From the NCBI GenBank assembly GCA_903813345.2, contig CAIIXF020000009.1, forward strand, positions 11,714,030-11,774,029: a stretch of DNA of 60,000 nucleotides, in the 5' to 3' direction. Positions within the stretch are counted from its first letter, which is position 1; each line of letters starts with the position of its first letter. Positions 11,422-24,075 of this stretch are shown here, piece by piece. The position numbers were made by a program, and so were the translations under genes. The notes below the pieces were generated by a model that saw only the letters and a program-made list of their open reading frames with translations, did no database searches and was not told where the DNA came from. The stretch comes from Owenia fusiformis (Eukaryota; Annelida; Polychaeta; Sabellida; Oweniidae).

Positions 11422-13491
11422 TTGAAAAGTGCTCAGAATGGTGAAAACTGCATGGTTTTGAAAGAATATTTGGTCTAGGAGGGGGGGGGGGTTTGTTTAC
11501 TGACACAAAACTTCAACAAAAATATATTCAGAAGTCAATTTTTTGTCTAAATTTGTATGCACAAGTGCCAAAGGGAAAGACTTTAAGTGTAACATAACAG
11601 TAGGATTACAAGCAGTCATAAGGAAAGCAAACCCCAAATATCCCAAACTATGATCAAATGTAAAGAAACAATACCCCATCATTTAGTTAGAAACCAATAT
11701 CACAATTCAAGACAATAAGACCATAGGATCACACATGTAAAAGGTGTTTGTTACTTTGGGTACAGTGAGCTTGGAACAAGATTATCTTGTTTAAGTCATG
11801 CAGAGTCAATGCTTTTCTCTCCCATGTATTTCAATAAACCTAAGAGGCCGCTAGGGTAGAAAAATTAGTGAGGCTTCAATCTAAAATAAGATACAGCCAT
11901 TGGACTTCTCTATCACAATTTGATCAGAAGAAATGTCTGAATACAGACATATTGGGCCATCCCCTGCACTATTACCCAGAGTCCAGTTTTAAACTTCGGA
12001 ATCAACAGTGAAGTCAGAGAAAATGACCACAATCATATAAATAATCGTCTGGCAACGGCATGTTCTAGAGTTCTGATATTTTTTTTAACTTAAAAGTGTA
12101 GATGAAGCTTCCTTTAAGAAGCTAAGCCAAGAGAATGTAAAGGGTGCTGCCGTAAGGTTATCATGCCTTGTAACACCCCTGGAACTCTATGGTTTTGTGG
12201 CATTAGAGCATCAATTACCACACAACACGCTTGTTCATTTGACACCTGGGAAATGATTATCATTGTTCTGCATTTTGTATCACATAACCTTTAAAGCACG
12301 AACGTCTGAAGTGCGGATTCACAAATCACATTTTGACACCTGGGAAATGATTCCCATTGTTCTGCATTTTGTATCACATAACCTTCAAAGCACGAACGTC
12401 TGAAGTGCGGATTCACAAATCACATTTTGACACCTTGGAAATGATTCCCATTGTTCTGCATTTTGTATCACATAACCTTCAAAGCACGAACGTCTGAAGT
12501 GCGGATTCACAAATCACATTTTGACAACTGGGAAATGATTCCCATTGTTCTGCATTTTGTATCACATAACCTTCAAAGCACGAACGTCTGAAGTGCGGAT
12601 TCACAAATCACATTTTGACACCTGGGAAATGATTCCCATTGTTCTGCATTTAGTATCAGATAACCTTCTAAGCACGCACATCTGAAGTGCGGATTTACAA
12701 ATCACATTTTGAAAAGTGCTCAGAATGGTGAAAACTGCATGGTTTTGAAAGAATATTTGGTCTAGGGGGGGGGGGGTTCGTTTACTGACTTACAAAACTT
12801 CAACAAAAATATATTCAGAAGTCAATATTTTGTCTCAATTTGTATGCACAAGTGCCAAAGGGAAAGACTTATGTGTTACATGACAGTAGGATAAGGATTA
12901 CACAATCATAAGGAAAGCAAACCCCAAATATCCCAAACTATGATCAAATGTAAAGAAACAATACCCCATCATTTAGTTAGAAACCAATATCACAATTCAA
13001 GACAATAAGACCATAGGATCACACATGTAAAAGGTGACAGTGAGCTTGGAACAAAACTATCTTGTTCGAGTCATGCAGAGTCAATGCTTTTCTCTCCCGA
13101 GTATTTCAATAAACCTAAGAGGCCTAAGCTAGGGTAGAAAAATTAGTGAGGCTTCAATCTAAAATAAGATACAGCCATTGGACTTCTCTTTCACAATTTG
13201 ATCAGAAGAAATGTCTGAATGCAGACATATTGGGCCCTACCCTGCACTATTACCCAGATTCCAGAGTCCAGTTTTAAACTTCCGAATCAACAGTGAAGTC
13301 AGAGAAAATGACCACATATAGATAATCGTCCGTCTGAGTTCTGATATTTTTTTTAACTTAAAAGTGTAAATGAAGTTTCCTTTAAGAAGCTAAGTCAAGA
13401 AAATTTGAAGGGTGCTGCCGTAAGGTTATCATGCTTGTAACACCCCTGGAACTCTATGGTTTTGTGGCATTGTGGCATTAGAGCATCAATT
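11422..13491. repeat. Tandem segmental duplication, about 1.29-kb unit
   Basis: The stretch starting TTGAAAAGTGCTCAGAATGG at 11422 recurs at 12709 and runs in parallel for about 800 bp, with small indels, to the GCATCAATTACC motif (12208 and 13483). Each copy contains a G run after GGTCTAGG. The two copies are separated by a 94-bp array, so the full period is 1287 bp. No ORF is shared intact between copies. Confidence 0.85.
12241..12710. repeat. 94-bp tandem array, five copies
   Basis: Units begin GACACCTGGGAAATGATTCC at 12241, 12335, 12429, 12523 and 12617, exactly 94 bp apart. Each contains TTGTTCTGCATT, CACATAACCTTC and GAAGTGCGGATTCAC. The last copy is more diverged. Confidence 0.92.
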
Positions 13492-13912
13492 ACCCAGATG
13501 CGAGTAGAAATAATCTTGATTTACGTCATTAACAATTCCAAATTCAGTCAAAGTAATATCATATTTGAAATCTACATGTAAAATTACATCTAGAAATGAG
13601 GTTTTAAAAAGTTTTGAAAAAACAATTTTCTTTGAAAATGTGACTTCTAGCTCGGGGAGATTCCCCATAGACCCCATGCTATAAAATCACAAAAATGAAA
13701 TATCTTTTCTTTTAGTGGACATATAATATTTTGCTTCATTGGACATATTTTCATTAGTATAAGTATCAGACACATAAGGGTTATATGAAAAATGAGCCAC
13801 TTAAATTGATAATATTCAAGTTTAAGGGAACTTTATTATATACCTACCATGTTAATTGACCCGAATCAGCCACCTGGTGGTGAAACTGGTAACTACCTAC
13901 TCGCATTTGGGT
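13492..13912. mobile_element. 421-bp MITE with AATT target duplication
   Basis: Terminal inverted repeats ACCCAGATGCGAGTAG and CTACTCGCATTTGGGT, flanked by AATT at 13488-13491 and 13913-13916. The first copy of the surrounding segmental duplication shows the uninterrupted site (GCATCAATTACCACAC at 12208), so the insertion boundaries and the 4-bp duplication can be read directly. No transposase ORF. Confidence 0.88.
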
Positions 13913-13940
13913 AATTACCAGACAACATGCTTGTTCATTT

Positions 13941-14300
13941 GACACCTGGGTTATGATTTCCAATTGTTCTGCATTTAGTATCACATAACCTTCAAAGCAT
14001 GCACATCTGAAGTGCGGATTCACAAATCACATTTTGCCACCTGGGTTATGATTTCCAATTGTTCTGCATTTTGTATCACATAACCTTCAAAGCACGCACA
14101 TCTGAAGTGCGGATTTACAAATCACATTTTGACACCTGGGAAATGATTCCAATTGTTCTGCATTTTGTATCACTTAACCTTCAAGGCACGCACGGCTGAA
14201 GTGCGGATTCACAAATCAAATTTTCACACATTGGAAATGATTCCCATTGTTCTGCATTTTGTATCACATAACCTTCAAAGCACGCACGACTGAAGTGCTG
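13941..14300. repeat. Second 94-bp array, four diverged copies
   Basis: The same unit as at 12241 recurs from 13941 at about 95-bp spacing (13941, 14036, 14131, about 14225), following the second copy of the segmental duplication just as the first array follows the first copy. It ends near an AT-rich stretch and a run of C at about 14391. Confidence 0.85.
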
Positions 14301-14907
14301 ACATTTTTTTAGGTTATTATTTATTTCCATATTATTCAACACAATTATTTACATAGATTGTGAGGGGCCGAGGCTATATAGCATTATTGCCCCCCCCCCA
14401 AGTGCTGAATCACAAATCATAGTGACATCTGTCAACATATTATTGATGTAACCGTCATATTTCATCACAAATGTTTCTGGTATAAATTGTGTTTTTCATT
14501 ACCAATATCAACAATGTCAATAAAATACCCGGAAACATCTAATGCTTGAAGAATATATTGATCATTTCTTGTTGCAGCTACGGTTTTATGATGTTCACTA
14601 GAGTATAGCCAAACAAGAGGCATGCAGGCAATTTATCTCAACAATTTAAAGGATGGGTATCGATATGGCGAACTTTTTGAACACACGTTTCTCTTAAACC
14701 AGTTATCAAAAAATTCTGAAGATTTTACACAGTGTAAATTAATGGTCATCTTTTGAATGGAAATATGATTTGAAAAATATATATATACATTCATCTATAT
14801 TCAGCATTAATTGGCATTTGTATAACAGCAATTAATTTAACTTTTTGTAATAACGACCAGGTGGTGACATTTTGTTTAATTTGCTGTGCCATATTTAGAG
14901 AATCATA

Positions 14908-16200
14908 CAGTGCGTATCAAAAAAAACGCAACAGATTGTTATCTTGGAAAAGCACAAAACCAGTGATAACAGCATTGATTTCATTTAATGCACCATAAAG
15001 CCACGTGTCTCCTCTTTACAATGATATATCATTCATTGATATCTGGTCATGGTTGGGTGAGTAATCATTCCATTTGCAAAGTGGGCCAAAGTTAGCTTCG
15101 GGCCAAGTTATAAACATTGCAAAAGTCAGTGTACGGAGCCCGATGCAATATCGGACGAAAACATAAAACCAATGCTGACTGCATCCTTTTAATTCAATGT
15201 ACCAAAAAGCCAAATTACTCCTCTTTGCAATGGAATATCATTCATTCACAGGGAGTCATCTGTGGCCGAATAATCATTAATTTTGCAAAGTGGGGCAAAA
15301 TTCAGCTCGGAACCAAGTTCAAAACATTGCAAAAGTCAGTACAAGGGCCATAGGGGTTATTGGAAGAAGGTGTGACAGGTATGGCATAGACAGTAAAGTG
15401 TTCATACTCATACTCTTGCAAGTATACATCCTATACCCCTTCAAATTGCCACCACTTCCTTGCACATAAAGATGCGCTCATCTGTCCACGTCATGCATGA
15501 TTCAGCCCTGAATCATGTGTGGGTTAAAGCAAAGTAAAGCAGCCGATGGGCAAATCTTTCTCGAGGTTTTGCAATATCTGGTGGAGGAATTGTGAGCACA
15601 GATGCTCCTGAGATAGCTCCAAAAGAAAAAGTCACAATAATTCAAGTCAGGGGAACTTCCATTGGCACTTAGCCCTTGCACTGATTTTTTCAATATCTAA
15701 AACTTGGCGCAGAGCCGATTTTGACCCACTGTGCAAATGGAAGGATTTCTCACCCAACCATTACCACATGTGAATGAATTAAGAAATATAGACCAAAGAG
15801 TCGGTCGGTCGTTCGGGGTACAGAAAACGTTTGTGCCGAGACCAGCGGGGTGTTATTCGAAACTAGTAACCCTGCTCTGAGGTCTATATTACGATTCGAA
15901 CATGAAAACTCACCAAATTTTTTCGAATATTCATCATGGTCCGCCATTACTACGACCCACCGTTATGACGTCACACATTACACGTATTAACTGGGTTGTA
16001 TGATCTCGAATATAACCCAGCTGAAGCATTGACTTTGTTTACAGTTTAAAGAAGGCGTGAATACAGTCATGTTCGAATGACATATCATTGCGAAGAAGAG
16101 AGACATGGCTTTATGGTACATTAAATGAAATTGATGTAGTTAGCACTAGTTTTGTGATTTTACGAGATAACTACTTGTTGCGTTTTTTTGATACGCCCTG
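14908..16200 (-). mobile_element. Decayed Tc1/mariner element, 1293 bp, TA duplication
   Basis: The ends CAGTGCGTATCAAAAAAAAC and GTTTTTTTGATACGCCCTG are inverted repeats and are flanked by TA (14906-14907, 16201-16202). The length is that of a full mariner. On the minus strand at about 15500-15690 a transposase remnant reads SSPDLNYCDFFFWSYLRS, matching the SPDLNPxDFFLWGYLK block around the last catalytic acid of IS630/mariner transposases. The rest is broken by stops. Inside, about 180 bp from 14950 is repeated from about 15168. The 15780-16060 stretch looks like foreign sequence. Confidence 0.8.
15502..15693 (-). pseudogene. Mariner-type transposase fragment (C-terminal catalytic block)
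   Basis: A 63-codon open stretch containing SSPDLNYCDFFFWSYLRS, the signature that ends the DDE/D catalytic core of mariner-like transposases, followed by a poorly matching tail. No start or N-terminal DNA-binding part can be found on this strand. Inactive. Confidence 0.75.
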
Positions 16201-16986
16201 TATATCACCATCTGACTATTTTCCTTTTTCAAATCGAAAATCTCATTTTGATTATTATTCACATTTCCTATCATCATATTTATTTATTTATTTTTTATTT
16301 TTTTACATATTATATACAATTTATTTCTATCAAAAGTATTGGATAGTTCACAACTGAAACTATCAAACATTTTGCACATGTTTCGATTTGTCAACTTCTG
16401 ATTTTTAAAACATCCATTGCATGCAGGGGGTTCCTGTATCCACTCTCTCCCCCTCACATCTTCCTCACATATAACCCTTTGGGAACAGAAAGCAAAGACA
16501 CAAGAATAGAGGTTCGATGAAATCATATAAGATATCGGACAAAATCTCTGTTCATAGGTTTATTCTCTGTTCTCTACATTCTTTGGCAATGATGATCATA
16601 TGAAGTTTTCCATGCAGAAAATTTGGTCCTTGTTCTTTGGGTATTGATAGACTCCAATGAATATCTAAATATCTTTCATCATTAATAACAATATGTCATT
16701 TATACAAGAGACTGCAGTCCTTTCAAAGGATGGCTACTCCCTGCACTCAGAAATTAAAGGAATTTTAATCCATCATCACACTCCCAGATTATTTCAACAA
16801 TTCTTATTTTGGTAATATTAGTTAATGATAACATAGATTGCATCTTATTCCAATCTCTGGAGATCTTAATCCCAGGTAGATGTACTCTAAATCTGTGAAA
16901 TTATAATTCTCAGAAATTCTAGTCACCAGGGGTTCTAGTTCTTTTACTAATCAATAAAGGTAATTTTAGTCCTGGTGATGTTACTC
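16201..16986. other. Spacer between mariner relic and PSMD13 exon
   Basis: No gene seen. It would include the 3' UTR if the PSMD13 exon is expressed (minus strand). I see no A-rich tail just beyond the stop that would mark a processed copy. Confidence 0.4.
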
Positions 16987-17295
16987 CTATAGAGTTAGAA
17001 TGTCCTGTGCTTTACTCTCCAATAACATCTCCATTGATTTGACATCTGTGATCCACTGGTTCAATCGCATCTGCATGGTGGCGATCTGTTGTAGATCTAG
17101 CACCCTTGGTTGCACCCAGGTCATCTGCACTTTCTGGTCAACTTGGTCAATTCTGCCCTTCACTAATTGAAGCGACAGTGCCTTCATGACCAGGAGTTCA
17201 ACTTCGCCTAATGGCAGCTTGGTTTCTGCTGAGATTTCATCAAAGGATAGTTGTCTGTTATTGGCTGGTCTTTTAAAGGTCATCTCCATTAGACA
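16987..17295 (-). CDS. PSMD13: 26S proteasome subunit PSMD13 (Rpn9) C-terminal exon or fragment
   Basis: PSMD13/Rpn9 is a PCI-domain subunit of the 19S lid of the 26S proteasome. The reading frame gives [20 protein letters not shown], then [20 protein letters not shown], then [15 protein letters not shown] and [19 protein letters not shown], then stop. This covers the winged-helix half of the PCI domain and the C-terminal helix, about a quarter of the usual 375-380 residues. The rest of the gene was not found between here and the next gene at 27.4 kb. An in-frame TAA lies at 17299-17301, only two codons before the conserved CLMEM, and no good AG acceptor separates them. The only AG nearby (17285-17284) would cut inside the conserved block. 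It may be the last exon of a gene with a non-standard boundary, or a truncated copy. Confidence 0.8.
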   Translation of the reverse strand, partial: CLMEMTFKRPANNRQLSFDEISAETKLPLGEVELLVMKALSLQLVKGRIDQVDQKVQMTWVQPRVLDLQQIATMQMRLNQWITDVKSMEMLLESKAQDILTL

Positions 17296-17301
17296 TATTT
17301 A

Positions 17302-18363
17302 TTTTAGAATTCAGGGAATGATAAAATTACTGAATTCTCAAGCTTTTGGGCAAGATGTCCTCATTTTTGGATATAGGCATCATATATATTTCAGTCTCGA
17401 TCATAAACTGAACCATAATAGAAAATGATCACGAACTTTTATTATGGACTACTATGTCTTCAAGGTATGGAAAAAACATGTCGGCTTCTCACTTTACATC
17501 ATGGATACTTCCCATGAGAAAAATCCCTCTCTCCTAAAGGCATTATTGAAATATCTGATTTCATGGAATTCTTATTATATCGGTTGGTATGCTACACACC
17601 AAGTTGTTTCATACCACTATAATTTCCCTTTGGATTAAATATTTTCATTTCAAAACGGTCATTAGCCGAAGAGGATAACCGCGGTAACACCATTTACGGA
17701 CTTATTGTTGGCTTTCACGTCACTATAATCATGATTTGCCACCGCGGTAACACCATTTACGGACTTATTGTTGGTTTTCACGTCACAATGATCATGATTT
17801 GCCACTACCTTGTCATGTTACTCCATATTTATTGACCTACATTTTAGACAGGCAAGGCTGTTCATTGGCCAACAGTAGTTCTTATTGTCAAGGTTCTGAT
17901 ACATTAACATTTGTCCAGAAACTGTGAGACTATCAGTAGGATTCTTCAGATGAAAATTAAACCATTGGCAAAAGATAATTTATAATTTGTTATAGTGGCT
18001 TATTCGGGGACATGTATATTCAATTAAACAGAGAAACAAATCCCTTGGGACAATCATTTAGAGTTAATAAAAAAGTGGGATAACAGATAGAATATTTCCT
18101 CTCCGTTATATCAACCTCGACCTGCTTTTTATGGCTAATGGGGTATTGGTGACCTGATCTAGATTCTGTGTTAGTCTGCATTGTATTTCCTTTAAAATGG
18201 TTCATTCTGACTTTATGGAGAAAATCAATGAATGTCCATGACCAGATATCAGACGATCTATTCTATGTCATTTAAGATTATCAGAGGCTAGTATTTCAAT
18301 GCAAGCCTCTAGTATATAATGGAACACTTTGGTAGGAAGAATTGCAATTCTCTTAAAATAAAT
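17302..18363. other. Spacer with a 63-bp tandem duplication
   Basis: No coding exon recognised on either strand, in particular none matching upstream PSMD13. At 17678-17803 a 63-bp unit beginning ACCGCGGTAACACCATTTAC occurs twice in tandem (17678 and 17741). Confidence 0.5.
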
Positions 18364-18834
18364 GTACACTGTGAAAAAAGCCAAATATAGTTTGTACTAT
18401 AGCAAACTATTTTTTAGAATAACCCCCATATAGTTTGAATTTCACCTAAAATATGGGCGAGAATAGTTTCTCCCATATTCCTAAAAACGGAACACTTTAA
18501 TATAAGTCCTGATATACTCTCCGGTACGCCCATATAAACTAAAATAGGTTGCATATATCATTGCAGAGTGTATATCTTTACTGAACTATTTTCCACTTAT
18601 ACGCCTCCAAGTAGGAATCAAACCTACTATATGCGGTGAAAAACAACTTATATTAAATAAAAACAGACTATATCAAACTATACGTGACTTATTCTTCTCT
18701 TATTCTACCTCAAAACAAACTATACGCGTCTTATACGCGATATTACGTAATAGCTTCAGTTCCCGTGTTTGTTGTTTTAACAGATTAAAAGCAAAGTCCA
18801 GCATTGAATGTATTTTGTTTTCAATGCTAATTAA

Positions 18835-21780
18835 TTCGCTTGTTCAGATTAATCTGGTCATTTCTATAACTGAGGGTTCTAATTTCCAACAAAAAGTCAT
18901 TTATAAATGAAGCTTTTTACTTTCACTAAATTGGACAATGACAGTCGAATTATAATTAACACCGTGTTAAATTTTGGATTCATTTCATTAAGTCTGTGGA
19001 AAGTTACATTTTTCAGTTTACTTGGTATTGAAGTAAAAATAATATAGAATAAAATGTTTAATATAGTTGCAATAAGAGGGAATCGTAGAGAATATTTTTC
19101 CTGTATGGTAGGCAGTTGTTTCCTGTATTATAGGGGAACAAGATCTAATAACTATTTTAAAAAAATAATTTTTCTTTAATAATATTATTCGTGTATTACT
19201 TGAAGGGAACAACATATAATGCCATATAATATAGAATAATATTCTAGTCAGGAGCAAATAATATGTTGGCATTTGCAATCAAAACCGGATTATATGCGTT
19301 TATTTTTGAGCCGTTAATCCCTAAGTATCCTATGAAATGAGTTTCATTCACACTAATTAATCCATTTGTTAGGATTAATTTCTACAGCTGATGGTTCTTA
19401 TTTCTCAAAAAATTATTTGCGAATTAAGTTTTTACATATTTATTTGATTGTATAATGTCCCTCGAGTTATGATAAAGATTGTGTTAAATTTGGGATTCAA
19501 TCGATCAATCCATTGGAAAGTTACTTTTTTATTCTTAATTGATGAGTTTTCCTCACATTTTTACTCTATTGTTTATCTGTCACATCAGGTTTACAACAAA
19601 CACCATTTAAATCCCTCTCTTACACAGGTACGAACAACCACCTGTACTATTCACTTTGCCAACCAAAAACACCCATGACACGGAACTGCTCAATATTCAA
19701 TTAATATATTACGCATTTTATACAAGCCCGTACCTAAGGACCCCCTTCCCCTGGCCAACAATTCTTAAAAAAATGCAGTTTTTCACCTTTCACATACATG
19801 TATTGACATGTCAGAGCAATGTAATTAGTAAAACTTTAATCCCTAAGTATTCAATTTCTATGAATTGAGTTTTGTTCACACTGATAAATAATCTGTTTGT
19901 TAGAGTTAATGTTTTAATTTCTACAGCCTATGGCTCTAATTTCCACTAAAAAATACAAATTAAGCTTTTCATATTTATTTGATTGTATAGTGTACCTCGT
20001 GCTATGATTAACATTGTGTTAAAATTTGAATTCAATCGATTAACTCATTGGGAAGTAATTTCTTGATTTTTAATTATGGGGTTTCCTCACAATTTAACTC
20101 CATTGTTTCTCTGTAACATTAAGTTTAATACAACAAACAACATTTAAAGCCCTCTCTTACACAGACACAAACAAACACCACTATTCACTTCGCAAACCAC
20201 ACAAAACGTTTATAACACAAAATTGCAAAAATATTCAGCTCAATTTCTATGTTAGTCTCAGGCTCAATACATTACGCATTTGATACAGGTCTGTGGCCAT
20301 GGGGGAGGGTCATTGGGTTCATGTGAATCTCCCACCCCTTGCCAAGATTCTTTCAAAATCATACAGTTTTCACCAATCTGAGCACTGTTTAGTGATTTTT
20401 GGCCAACATTATCAATTTTGACCCCCTTGGTACGTTTTGAAAATTGACCCCCTGAGCTCAAACTTATTACGCGCCAATTATATACCAGAAATATTGCTCA
20501 GATTTCATCTGAAAAATCACTTATAATAAATTAGGAAATAACATGCTTTATGTAAATGATGCAAGTACTATAAGCCATATTAAAACAAAGTTAAAACTTG
20601 TATTCTTTCACATTTCACAATTCATGTGTTTTCCGTGATAAACAACAGAGATTAGCCCGTGCAATACAATTGTTTCTATTAGAATTGGACCATTTCTGTT
20701 TATAACAGCTGGTTTTATTAATCATTCTTTGTTTTCCGTTTCAACATATACATTTACAAAAGGTGCAAGATTTGGTATGTTTAGTTGATAATGTAATGAT
20801 GCAAATAAAGAAACGGGCGCATTTTACATTTATTGCAAATGTTTCATCTGACAAATTGATGATTATGTTTTGAGCAAATTGGTGCATGGAAGAACAAACT
20901 GATGCAAATAACATACAGTATGGGCATACAGCTATGTCAGAGCAATATGATAAGTAAGACTTTAATCCCTAATTATTCAATTTCTGTAAAATGAGTTTCG
21001 TTAACACTGATAACTAATCTGTTTGTTAGAGTCAATGGATTAATTTCCTACAGCCAACGATTTAAGTTACACAAAAAAATAATTTGCAAATTAAGCTTTT
21101 TATATTTATTTGATTGTATATTATCCCCCATGTTATGATTAACATTGTGTTAAAATTTGGATTCAATCGATCAATTCATTGGAAAAATATTTTTTTAATT
21201 CTTAATTAATAAGTTTTCCTCACATGTTTACTCTATTGTTTCTCTGTCACATCAAGGTTACAATAAACGACATTTAAATCCCCCTCTTATATTACACAGG
21301 CACAACCACCTGTATTCACTTTGTCAGCCACAAAAAACAATCTTGACACAGAAATGCTCAATATTCAGCTAAATACATTACGCATTTTATACAGGCCCGT
21401 ACCTAGCATCCCCCTCCCTTTGACCAACAATTCTTTCAAGATCATGCAGTTTTTCACCATCTCGTACATGTATTGACATGTCAGAGCAATATAAAAAACT
21501 TTAATCCCCAAGTATTTAATTCCTATGACATGAGTTTTGTTCACTGATAACTAATCCGTTTGTTAAGAGTTAAAGGATTAATATCTACAGCCGATGGTTC
21601 TGATTTCCACAGAAAAATAATTTGCAAATTAAGTTTTCCTAATTTATTTGATTCTTTAGTGTCCCTCTTGCTAAGATTAATATTGTGTTAAAATTTGGAA
21701 TTAATCGGTTGACTCATTGAAAAGTTAATTTTTTGATTTTTAATAAATGACTTTTCTTCACCTTTAATCCACAGTTATTA
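18835..21780. repeat. Array of about 0.5-kb units inside the CACTA-like element
   Basis: A long unit recurs at about 19311, 19831, 20957 and 21495, with a more diverged first copy near 18835. Markers are TTTAATCCCTAAGTATTCAA, AATTTGCAAATTAAGC, TTTATTTGATTGTAT and CAATACATTACGCATTTTAT. Spacing is about 520-540 bp except for the third unit, which is about 1.1 kb and carries extra sequence (about 20480-20950). The last copy is truncated where the 155-bp array begins. Confidence 0.8.
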
Positions 21781-21814
21781 CCCAAATGTTGAAAGAAACA
21801 GTGAAAGGTTAAAC

Positions 21815-24075
21815 TAGGCTCATGTTTCAATTTGAGACATAGTATGTGATGCGCTCCAGGTACATCAGTATATTAAACAGTTCAATTTAGCGCATTAGTA
21901 TACATGTAGTTCAATTTGGCGCATTATTTATGATGTTCAAGGTACATCCTTACAGTGAAAGATTAAACTTGGCTCATGAGTATGTTTCAATTTGGGGCAT
22001 AGTATGTCATGTGCTCCAAGTACATCAGTATTTTAAAAAGTTAAATTTGGCGCGTTAGTATAGATCAATTTGGCCCGCTATTTATTATGTTCAAAGTTCA
22101 TCCTTGTATTGAAAGATTAAACTTGGCTTAAGAGTATGTTTCAATTTGGGAATAGTCTGTGACATGCTCTAAGTTCATAAGTATATTAAAAAGTTCAATT
22201 TGGCGCATTGGTATAGTTCAATTTGGCGCATTATTTATGGTGTTCAAAATACATCATTATATTGAAAGGTTAAACTTGGCTCATGAGAATTTTTCAATTT
22301 GGGACATAGTATGTACATGCTCTAATTTCGTCAGTTAGTTCAATTTGGCGCATTATCATAGTTCAATTTGATAATTTGTTATTCATGATGTTCAAAGTAC
22401 ATCCTTACATTGAAAGGTTAAACTTGGCTCATGAGTATGTTTCAATGGGACATAGTATGTGATGTGCTCCAAGTTCATCAGTATATTAAAAAGTTCAATT
22501 TGGCGCATTATCATAGTTCAATTTGGCGCGTTATTTATGATGTCCAAAGTACATCCTTACATTGAAAGGTTGAACTTGGCTCATGAGTATGTTTTAATGG
22601 GACATAGTATATGATGTGCTCCAAGTTCATCAGTATATTAAAAAATTCAATTTGGCGCATTATCATAGTTCAATTTGGCGCGTTATTTATGATGTTCAAA
22701 GTACATCCTTCATGTCCTTACATTAAAAGGTTAAACTTGGCTCATGAGTATGTTTCAATTTGGGACATAGTATGTGATGTGCTGTAAGTTCATGAGTATA
22801 TTAAAAAGTTCAATTTGGCGCATTAGTATAGTTCAATTTGGCGCATTATTTATGATGTTCAAAGTACATCCTTACATTGAAAGATTAAACTTGGCTCACG
22901 AGTATGTTTCAATTTGGGACATAGTATGTGATGTGCTCCAAGTACATCAGTATATTAAAAAGTTCAATTTGGCGCATTAGTTTCGTTCAATTTGGCGCAT
23001 TATTTATGATGTTCAAAGTACATCCTTACATTGAAAGGTTAAACTTGGCTCATGGGTATGTTTCAATTTGCGACATAGTATGTGATGTGCTCAAATTTCA
23101 TCAATATATTAAAAAGCTCAATTTGGTGCATTAGTGTAGTTCAATTTGGCGCATTATTTATGATGTTCAAAGTAAATCCTTACATTGAAAGGTTCAACTT
23201 GGCTCATGAGAGTATGTTTCAATTTTGGACATAGTATGTGATGTGCTCAAACTTCATCAATATATTAAAAAGCTCAATTGGGCGCATTAATGTAGTTCAA
23301 TTTGGCGCATTATTTATGATGTTCAAAGTAATTCCTTACATTGAAAGGTTGAACTTGGCTCATGAGAGTATGTTTCAATTTTGGACATAGTATGTGATGT
23401 GCTCAAACTTCATCAATATATTAAAAAGCTCAATTTGGCGCATTAGTGTAGTTCAATTTGGCGCATTATTTATGATGTTCCAAGTACATCCTTACATTGA
23501 AAGGTTAAACTTGGCTCATGAGTATGTTTCAATTTTGGACATAGTATGTGATGTGCTCAAACTTCATCAATATATTAAAAAGCTCAATTTGGCGCATTAG
23601 TGTAGTTCAATTTGGCGCATTGTTTATGATGTTCAAAGTTAATCCTTACATTGAAAGGTTTAACTTGGCTCATGAGAGTATGTTTCAATTTTGGACATAG
23701 TGTGTGATATGCTCCAAGTACATCAGTATTTTAAAAAGGTCAATTTGGTGCGTCAGTATTTATCAATTTGGCGCATTTTTTATGATGTTCAAAGTTCATC
23801 CTTACATTGACAGCTTAAACTTGGCACATGGGTATGTTTCAATTTGGGACTTATAATTAGTATGTGATGTGCTCTCAGTTCAATAGTATATTAAAAAGTT
23901 CAATTTGGCGTGTTAGCATAGTTCAATTTGGGGCATTATGGACATCATAAATAATGCGCCAAATTGAACTATACTTATGCGCCAAATTGAACCTTTTAAT
24001 ATACTAATGAACCTACAGCACATCACATACTATGTGTCAAATTGAAACATACTCATGAGCCAAGTTTAACCTTTT
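21815..24075. repeat. 154-156-bp satellite array ending in an inverted copy
   Basis: About fourteen units carrying TTCAATTTGGCGCATTA, ATCCTTACATTGAAAGG, AACTTGGCTCATGAG and GACATAGTATGTGATGTGCT. The last motif starts at 22764, 22918, 23072, 23228 and 23384. At 23940 the orientation flips: 23941-24075 is a reverse-complement unit, so the array ends in a palindrome with arms of about 130 bp. The repeated 68-residue ORFs here only reflect the unit. Confidence 0.9.

Noticed and set aside
12241-12710. CRISPR-like regular array
   Set aside because: The units are contiguous 94-bp copies with no unique spacers, in an animal genome.
22774-23600. Three similar 68-codon ORFs
   Set aside because: They are one per unit of the 155-bp satellite; the similarity is that of the DNA repeat and there is no start context or domain.
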